Shown here in pieces: positions 57,111-64,000 of a DNA stretch of 64,000 nucleotides. The translations under genes were made by a program, and so were the position numbers. The stretch is taken from the NCBI GenBank assembly GCA_015680905.1, contig CM027381.1, positions 13,059,501 to 13,123,500 of the forward strand, in the 5' to 3' direction. Numbering within the stretch: position 1 is the first letter of the stretch; each line of letters starts with the position of its first letter. The stretch comes from Coptis chinensis (taxonomy: Eukaryota > Streptophyta > Magnoliopsida > Ranunculales > Ranunculaceae). The notes under the pieces are model-generated. The model saw nothing but the letters and a program-made list of their open reading frames with translations, ran no database searches and was not told the origin of the DNA.

Positions 57111-57559
57111 CGCCTTAGCATTTTCTTCGAGGTGTATCGCGATGGGTGCACACATTAGGTTCAATGCCTTTAATGTCATCGAGGACCATCCAATAGCGAA
57201 ACGATGTTGTTGAATGACATTAATTAAACGAGCTTCCCGATCGTCACCAATTGTGAAGAATTAATAACTCGGTGACGACCATCCATCAAGTCGTGACGTA
57301 TTTTAATTCGGCGGAAGAGGTTTTAATTCAAAGGGGGAGCGGGTATTAAAGATTCTTGAGGAAGGTCATCATCCATGTAGTAAAATGATTGATGATCATT
57401 CAAGTTACTTGACATCACCGCTGTAGGGTCAAATAATGGTAATGCGACTCTAATAACTCATTTACTTCTTGTGTATAATCATCGTCCCTCAAACTCAGAT
57501 TCACTAAAGGAAAGAAATTGGTACACTTCATCTTCGTGAAAAGAGTTTGTGAAATACTC

Positions 57560-58070
57560 TTGCGGAATGTCATGTCAACCCCGCTGACCTCACCATTAAT
57601 GTCGCTCGAAGTTGTTTCATCAACTTGAACACATTCACCTCGACCGAAAGATTTCCGAAGGACAAGGTCATGGAACCATCTCTACAGCTTAATAAGAGCA
57701 TTAGCAAAGTGGCGAGGAATGGACGCCCTAAGATGATAGGAATGGAATCATATGCAACTTCAGATCCAAAATAACAAAGTCTACAGGATAGAAGAAATCT
57801 TGGACTTTTACAAGGACGCTTCCACAATTCCTTTTGGATACTTTATGGAACGATCGGCTAAATGTAGAGTCATGGTGGTAGGTTTGAGCTCATGAAGACC
57901 TAGTTGTTTAAATAAATAATATGGAAGTAAGTTCACACTAGCTCCTAGGTCTAGTAGTGCAGTAGCCGCGTGTATTTGTCACCTAAGGTGCATGGAACCG
58001 CTTAGTCTACCGTGGTCCTTGTATTTTACTATACCATTGTGTTCGGGTGATGGAGGGAAACCGTTGAGTG
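57560..58070 (-). pseudogene. Element D aspartic protease
   Basis: ALLDLGASVNLLPYYLF gives a canonical active site (Asp codon 57949-57951). HLADRSIKYPKGIVE follows. The frame 57827-57570 has VAYDSIPIILGRPFLATL and MTLSFGNLSVEVNVFKLMKQL. One shift lies near 57830. The acidic linker before reverse transcriptase (57110-57560) is degraded and shows no extension of the kind found in elements 1 and 2. Confidence 0.85.
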
Positions 58071-60037
58071 AGGAACGCTTTGTGAGGAATATTAGTTCTC
58101 CTTTTTGTGGTGCACATATCTTTCAGAAATTTTGCATGTTTTGGTAATAGTTTTAAGGCATCGAAAAAGGTAAGTTGATTGTTAAATTTTGAAAAGTCTC
58201 TCGAATTTCAAAGAAAATTCTCATCGGTTTATTCTTTGCCAAAGCCGCAGGAAACGGTGCCTTAGAGGCGAATTTGGCAAAGGGGTCTACTTGCTTGTTT
58301 CCTACATTCGAGGTGTTGACTTTGTTGGATCCGGGGAATCTTTTCGTGAGGTTCATTATTAGAAATAGATTCCTTGAACCCTTTTTTCCTTTGGTTGATC
58401 ATCCGCATAATGATCCGATTGTCACAGTTTTTCTAGATCGTAGAGTAGTGATTGCATGCACCTCACCTTGGTTGGGGGTGCTTGTACGTAAGTATTAGTG
58501 AGTTCAAAGGTCGTGGTTTGCCGGTTTAGGGTTTGAACCGCCATGGTGAAAAACACGCCTTTCTCGACTCTTTTCTTGCGCCAATTCTTCGAAGTGATTG
58601 TTGGATAGACGTTAAAATTTGAGATTGTTGGTTCATGTAAGCCAAGAAAGTCTCATTTGTCCTATCCGTAATGGTTGGCGCAGTTGTCGCAAAAGTAGTA
58701 GTTCTCGATTATTGCTTAGAAGTTGTTGATTATAGTTGGGATCCGGATTAAATTTGGAACAAGGTGCGGTTGGTTTGATAGTTAGCATTGGAATTATTTT
58801 GAAATTAACCTTGTTGGTATTGTTGATTATTTCCTTGGCGGTATGGAATAAAATTGTTGGTAGGTCGAGCAAGCGGATTTAAGCCCGAAACCCGGAGGAG
58901 CCCCCATTTGTTGGTTATTTTGGCTCCAAAGCGAAATTCGATGTTGTCTCCACGGTGCATTAGGGAATGTTGAATGCACATGCCTCCTCCGATTGTTGAG
59001 TAGGGAAGCATACAACAAGGGACAATATGCATTAGGATGGTCGGGACTAAGACAAAGGACACAAGTGGGCGGTGTCAACGCTCATGACCGGTTTTGGTAG
59101 TTGATCGTTTACTTGAACCGCAAGGGCATCTACTTTTTAGTTAGGATTCTATCAAATTTTTATTTCGGGATCTGGTTTTACCTAAAAAATAGATGTGGCC
59201 TTTGTAACATTGTCCTTTGATGACCGAGACGACTCGTTACCCCCCCAGGTGTACCTTTTTTCGCTTGTTTTTCAAGAAAAGTATAAGCTTTTGTAGCTCC
59301 TTTGTCCATGAAGCAACCGCTTCATTATATCAAGAGTTTCTTTTGATGATTAGAAAGACCATTAAAGAATGAACGAACAAGGACAACTTTGTCCAATTGG
59401 TGATGAGGACATTCTAACGAAGATCGATAAAAAGCGACTCCATGCTTCCGTAAAGGATTCATGAGGATTTTGACGAAAAGAATTGAATTTTCCAAGCATT
59501 TCGGTTGTTTTCTTCGAGTGTAAAAATTGAAGCATGAAAGCTTGAACTAGTTTATTCCATGTATCTATTATGGATCGTGGCTGTTGTCCCGCTAGCCGAT
59601 TGACGCTTTTCCGCTTAAAGTGAATGGAAACAAATGGGCAAGAGTTGTTCCTTAGAGATCACTGGATGGTGAAATGTTGTTGCCACTTGTTGAAGCCCAC
59701 GAAGATGATTGTAAGGTTTTTCGTGCTCCAAACCATGATATATAGGTAACAAACTGAAAACGCTTGGTGGGATAATTAAAATCACCGACAATGTCCTCAA
59801 GTTTGATGTAGGAAGAAGGTCCTTCCTGTAATGCAAGATAGAAATCTGAGGGGGGCTCTCTGGCCAGGAGAGGATCGTCGGCCATAATGACGTAAGTTGA
59901 TGGCGGCGAAAGGATTGTGATGAAGGTAATTAGCGTAAAAAGAATAATTTTTAGGTGAGAGCTTACGCATTGCTTATCGTATTTTTTCGACGATAGGTAT
60001 GTTCAATTTCTTTAGTGGAACCGGACCTTAATCTCAT
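58071..60037 (-). pseudogene. Element D gag
   Basis: The family start ATG at 60037 reads MRLRSGSTKEIEHTYRRK, then a stop. Frame 59885-59652 begins MADDPLLAREPPSDFYLALQ and contains KLEDIVGDF, and the overlapping frame 59836-59615 has FSLLPIYHGLEHEKPYNHLRG. The knuckle CVLCLSPDHPNAYC (frame 59078-58827) is intact, followed by NAPWRQH. The last frame (58356-58153) ends QNLTINLPFS, the gag-protease join. The sequence is clearly homologous to, but more distant from, the gags of elements 1-3. Confidence 0.86.
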
Positions 60038-60327
60038 GCAAGCATAAAATTAGATCTAACTTACGTAAGAAATTTAGTAGGACTCGAATTTTATTATTAT
60101 CTTAAGCATTAGAGTTTAACAACATATGCCTAAGCCAATGCTAACGCTAGCGAAGCGGTGAAGCTAGAAATACGTGTGCATAAACCAACATCCGGTCACA
60201 AGAGAGATATGAGGGAGGCTTTCCGCAAACAAGCGGTTCTAATTAAGTAACCTCAATCTTTCAAGTTTCCTAGACACCATCGGAATATGATTAAGATTTA
60301 TGGAATTAAAATTTATGCAAAGGCGGT

Positions 60328-60410
60328 ATTAATTTTAATTTAATTAATTAATTAATTAATTAATTAATTTTAATTTTAATTTTAATTTTAATTTTAATTT
60401 TAATTTTATA
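60328..60410. repeat. TTAA/TTTTAA simple repeat
   Basis: An (AATT)n run turns into an (ATTTTA)n run within about 80 bp of the leader of element D. Confidence 0.9.
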
Positions 60411-61231
60411 TATTTTTTATTTTATTTTAAAGATTTATGTAAGGGTGAAAATACAAACATGCAAATACAATCTACTCATACAATACTAGGTGCAGTAGCA
60501 TGTGAAGGTGAAGGTACTTCTGCTCATACGATATACGTAGGGCAAGCTTGTGTCATCGATAAATATTTCCATAATGCATGGCAAATATACATCAGTAATA
60601 ATGTGATATGTATGCGCTAATTTGTAAATCGATATTACGTAAATGTATATCAACAATAATGAAAAAATTTGAATCACTCATACGTGATCTAAATACATAA
60701 GCATGGGATATAGTATACATACTGATAAATAATGACAAAACTAAACATGCAAGGCATTATACATAAACTAAAATATTTACTCTTGTATTGCATAATAATT
60801 CGATTTTGACAATACTCATTGAGATTGCGAATGTCATATAGAGAGAGCGGCTTTTTACCCCGTAGGTTTAGAAACAACTTACCCAACTCAGATTTTAACC
60901 CTCGTTGGAATGTTTTCCTTTTCTTGACAAAATCGACTTATTAGACAATACCGTAATGATAATGTAGAGAAATATTAAACATGTAACAAGAAACATTTAT
61001 ACGAGAAAGACATATACCCATGCAAAACAAGTACCATTAATATGTAAATATACATTAATATGCAATTCATGTCCGTATAGTCGATATAAATATTTACCGT
61101 TAATGCGAACTTGATTCATGCATAATTCTAGGCTAAAACTTAAATAATAATCCATAAATTTTTCCTAATACTATATACATGGCATACATGCAGAAAAAAA
61201 CATAAAAAAATTACAATAATACTGAAAATTT

Positions 61232-61286
61232 GGAACCTGTAGGTTCCCGCTTTTCCGCCTGTGAATTGAAACAAACGTTTCAATTC
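61232..61286. other. Two adjacent perfect hairpins in the element D leader
   Basis: GGAACC-TGTA-GGTTCC spans 61232-61247, and GAATTGAAAC-AAAC-GTTTCAATTC spans 61263-61286, 15 bp apart. Both have 4-base loops. Stem-loops in this part of a retroelement RNA often serve in dimerisation or packaging; that role is a guess here. Confidence 0.7.
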
Positions 61287-61736
61287 GTCGACGCGATTAA
61301 TCCCAAAGGATTATCAAATTTTTTAGGTACAGGGCCAGATATTTAGGCCTGGAAATGGATCAAGGTAGATCAGGAGATGCTGGTGGTTGAATAGGAGCAA
61401 CAACTGAAGAAATTCACCATGACGCTGGTCCCACTTTCACAAGACGCGACTCCACACCACAAGACGCTTGTCCAATAATTCGTAATACTTTCAAATTTTC
61501 TCAGAAGTCTTATAATCGCCTGTATTTATCATTCCCAGTCTTAACTTTTGGTACCTGGAAGTGGAACGAAAAATCCGTGAGCTTACAGGTCTATTGCGAG
61601 GTAAAAATATGAATTTGAACAAAAAAAATGTAAACGAACGAAAAGGAAAGGAAAGAAGAGAATGGGGGTTCCCCCTTGATGCAACTTCCGATCGGTAGCA
61701 CAAGTTCTATGGCTTTAGAACAGCAGCGGCGCCATT

Positions 61737-63189
61737 TGATATATGCTTGTTTACTACTACTTAGAGGTTTGAACTCTCTAAATTGATGGTTCCTTACTCA
61801 CGATCTTCGTTTCGTAGAGTTGGAATAAGGATTCGATCTAACCTAAAGTTTTAGAACAACTACAAATTGGATGTTACAATAAAGGGAACTAAGGAGTAAG
61901 GTTATAATATTGATGCTAGGTTTTCCTTCCTATACAAACATTAAGAAAGACATTAAAGTTTGAAAACATGCACTTAATACCAAAATAGAGATTTGAAAGA
62001 AAAGGTGGAGAGTTAATCCTACTCATGTGAAACTATCATTAGTTGTTGATTTGAAAAATGTTATTTTATCCTTCCTAGACTCATAGACAAGCCCCTAATG
62101 GAAGAAAAGATTTGATCCCTAGCATGTATGGCTCACTTAAGAGCTCACACATACTAGCAAGTGGAACTAAGCAATGATAGTTCATCTCTAAGCTCATTGC
62201 TTTGATTCCTAACTAGACACTACACCAACTATCATTTTGGGATAGGGTGTAGAGCTAGTTGTTCTCCTAACAACCTACCAAACCAACAAAAATTGATTTA
62301 CCCTCACATGAGTTGGATTAACTCCCCAAAAGGGAAGTTAGCTCATGATCCTTGGGACAAGGATTTATAAACTAAAAAAAACAAAAGAGAGAGAGAGAGG
62401 AGAAAGCTAAACAATCAAACTCACTTCTATTTATTTTCTAGAAGAAAACAAGTGTTTCCTCCATTAAAACTATTACAAGCTTTCTAATAAAAACTAAAAA
62501 CTAACTTATGATTTTTTTCACTAAGGAACTAAAATAATGCCATGTAAGGAAAATAAGTCAAGGGAGTAAATGGAGTGTCCCCCACCCTTGTCTAATTTCT
62601 TCTCCATTTGAGAGAAATCTCATTTCCTCCCACGTGAATCATCAAACCACATTAATTCATTTTTATCCACCACATTAAAACAAAGTGACACCTTGCCTTT
62701 TTTTTTTTTTTTTTTTTTTAACTATTAACACCTAATCTAATTTATTACATGCAAGGTGTCAACTTTGCACCAATAATTTGTTATTTTTGTCTTGACATGC
62801 TCCATGATTGATGACTCATCCAATCTTGTGGCCCCGCATAGTGGGTCCATGTGCACCCGATGGCGGTCCGGTATTTTTCGCGGTTTACAACTTCACCGCC
62901 TATCGTAGAGTTCATCGCCTTTGAATGTCCGAGCAGCTCTCTTGTCGCATCGAGTCCCCGGGTTCGAGAGGTAGGAGCTTTGGAAGTTTGATGCTTCTGT
63001 ATGGATTTGGGAGAATTCATATATACGCCATTCCTCGTGCTTTATTGCAGGTTTAACCAATATTTTCATGTTTACTGCAAATACCTGCAAAGGTATGAAA
63101 ACATATTTATTTCATGATTATTAAATACATAATTAACCAAATTTATATGTCTCAATGGGGTTTCATAATACACTTTTGGGTGCTTATCA
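61737..63189 (-). repeat. LTR shared by elements D and E
   Basis: A 1453-bp LTR from tgatatatgc to gggtgcttatca. On its left is the primer-binding site of element D, so it is the 5' LTR of D. On its right is a PPT followed by 3' noncoding DNA in the same orientation, so it is also the 3' LTR of E. The TATA box is not clear. It includes a T-run (62698-62719). The motif cccctaatggaag (about 62093) is a diverged form of the family's cccctctaatggagg. Confidence 0.88.
62698..62719. repeat. Poly(T) tract
   Basis: A run of 22 T lies inside the LTR shared by D and E. Confidence 0.92.
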
Positions 63190-64000
63190 CACTACCCCCA
63201 AACAGCACTTTGCTTGTGCTCAAGCAAAGAAGAGACACTAGAATAGATAAGTGGCCAAAAATGGGTCCTAAACTAATTCTCGTTTCGCAGAGTGCAGTTG
63301 CATTGACCATATGCAACAAGGCCTTAAACCACTAGGAATTCCCTAGTGGACGAGTTATAGCCCCGTGAGAGTTTTCCAGAAAATATACTCACAAACTTCT
63401 TTTATACTACAACGACTCAGTGACAGAAACTCGTTTCCTAAATTAATCTCAGATATCCATACATCTCCTTAGCAGGGAACGAGGATTGATTTATTTGAAA
63501 CTCAAGTTAATATGTATTCAATAATTAAAACATCTACATATGATTATTCATGCAGTGAACTTTTCATTGAGATATACTAGCGGGGTTGTTTTCGATCCTT
63601 TGGGAGAGCACCTAAATGGGTTCTCACGTGTATGTGTCGTAAACACAATTCCACTCAAAATTTTACCACTCGAGGTTTTGTTAACTCCATTAATGCAGGG
63701 CACACGTTTCCTCACATCTCAATGACAAATCGGAGCCGATGTCGATCAATCACGCCTACTACTTATTATCACACCACCCTACTCCTAATTGAGCTAGAGG
63801 TCTTTATTAGGTATTGTGGGGCTTAGGTGATAGTGTACAAGAAAAATGGAAATGGATAATCAAAATTTACTTTAGTATGAGAGACTAGGTCTTCATATAT
63901 TTACACTAGAGAAATCCTTGTTTATTTTCCTTCTTCTAACTAAGTTTTTCCAACCTTGTTCTTAAGCCTCCGGATAATCGATTTTTTTTTTTCTTATGTA
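63190..64000 (-). mobile_element. Element E, 3' noncoding end with PPT (partial)
   Basis: On the minus strand TTTGCTTG-AGCA-CAAGCAAA (about 63228-63209) is the same 8-bp hairpin with a different loop base, followed by tgctgtttgggggtagtg and the LTR. The rest matches 40746-41500 of element 3, including gaccatatgcaacaaggcc (about 63305) and the block near 63700-63760. No gene is seen. The element continues beyond the window. Confidence 0.85.

Larger units (their letters stand above)
60038..61734 (-). promoter_or_regulatory. Element D long 5' leader and primer-binding site
   Basis: The primer site reads TGGCGCCGCTGCTG leftward from 61734. It keeps the leading eight bases of the tRNA-Asp complement. 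The leader is about 1.7 kb, three times longer than in the other elements, mostly AT-rich, and I see no gene in it. Two perfect hairpins lie near the primer site (61232-61286). A purine-rich stretch is found at 61625-61670. Confidence 0.78.
54787..61736 (-). mobile_element. Element D: internal region of an Athila-like element, 3' end lost
   Basis: Read leftward from the LTR at 61737-63189 there is a primer site, a long leader, gag, protease, reverse transcriptase, RNase H and integrase, cut within integrase at 54787 by the copia remnant. All coding parts are frameshifted, and two catalytic aspartates are lost (see the reverse transcriptase and integrase entries). Element D is a different subfamily from elements 1-3, as shown by its gag and LTR sequence. 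Confidence 0.88.

Overview
The window is a block of plant repetitive DNA, most likely heterochromatin of a flowering plant with a large genome. I found no host gene, tRNA, rRNA or CRISPR array. Almost every base belongs to a retrotransposon. Most are Ty3/gypsy elements of Athila type. The evidence is LTRs that start TGATAAG and end TATCA, a primer-binding site complementary to the 3' end of tRNA-Asp (TGGCGCCG...), a gag with a CX2CX4HX4C knuckle, a protease with a DLGAS active site, a D58D35E integrase, extra ORFs 3' of pol, and long conserved 3' noncoding DNA ending in a TTTGGGGGTGG polypurine tract (PPT). A 3'-truncated LINE and a broken Ty1/copia element are also present. The species cannot be told from the sequence.

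Layout. 1-3480 (+) is the 3' end of Athila-like element A with its LTR. 3481-6536 (-) is a LINE that has ORF1 and endonuclease but no reverse transcriptase. 6537-10553 (-) is the gag, leader and 5' LTR of element B; a solo LTR of opposite orientation (8683-9986) sits inside that LTR. An old plus-strand element C appears in pieces (10554-11733, 20971-21185, 34347-37282). Element 1 (11739-20965, +, target-site duplication ATTCC) splits C. Element 2 (21863-34341, -, duplication GTAAC) is a second complete insertion. A copia element (37471-39219 and 54151-54786, -) is split by element 3 (39225-54145, -, duplication TATAC). Element D (54787-63189, -) follows, and its 5' LTR is also the 3' LTR of element E (63190-64000, -).

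Element 3 is the only complete element with recognisable reverse transcriptase, RNase H and integrase. Its integrase ORF is intact, while gag, protease and reverse transcriptase carry frameshifts. Elements 1, 2 and C have gag-protease but no reverse transcriptase, RNase H or integrase. In the place of pol they share a different coding segment, so they look like one non-autonomous lineage that would need enzymes supplied in trans by relatives such as element 3, whose LTRs closely resemble those of element 1.

Elements 2 and 3 carry two ORFs (here ORF a and ORF b) after the pol position. Neither shows a signal peptide or membrane anchor. ORF b has its own TATA-like box and a GC-rich leader that is clearly homologous to the leader in front of gag in the same element. 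The 3' noncoding DNA of every element holds several PPT-like tracts, at least two of which follow a small hairpin. These duplicated cis-modules are the most interesting signals in the window.
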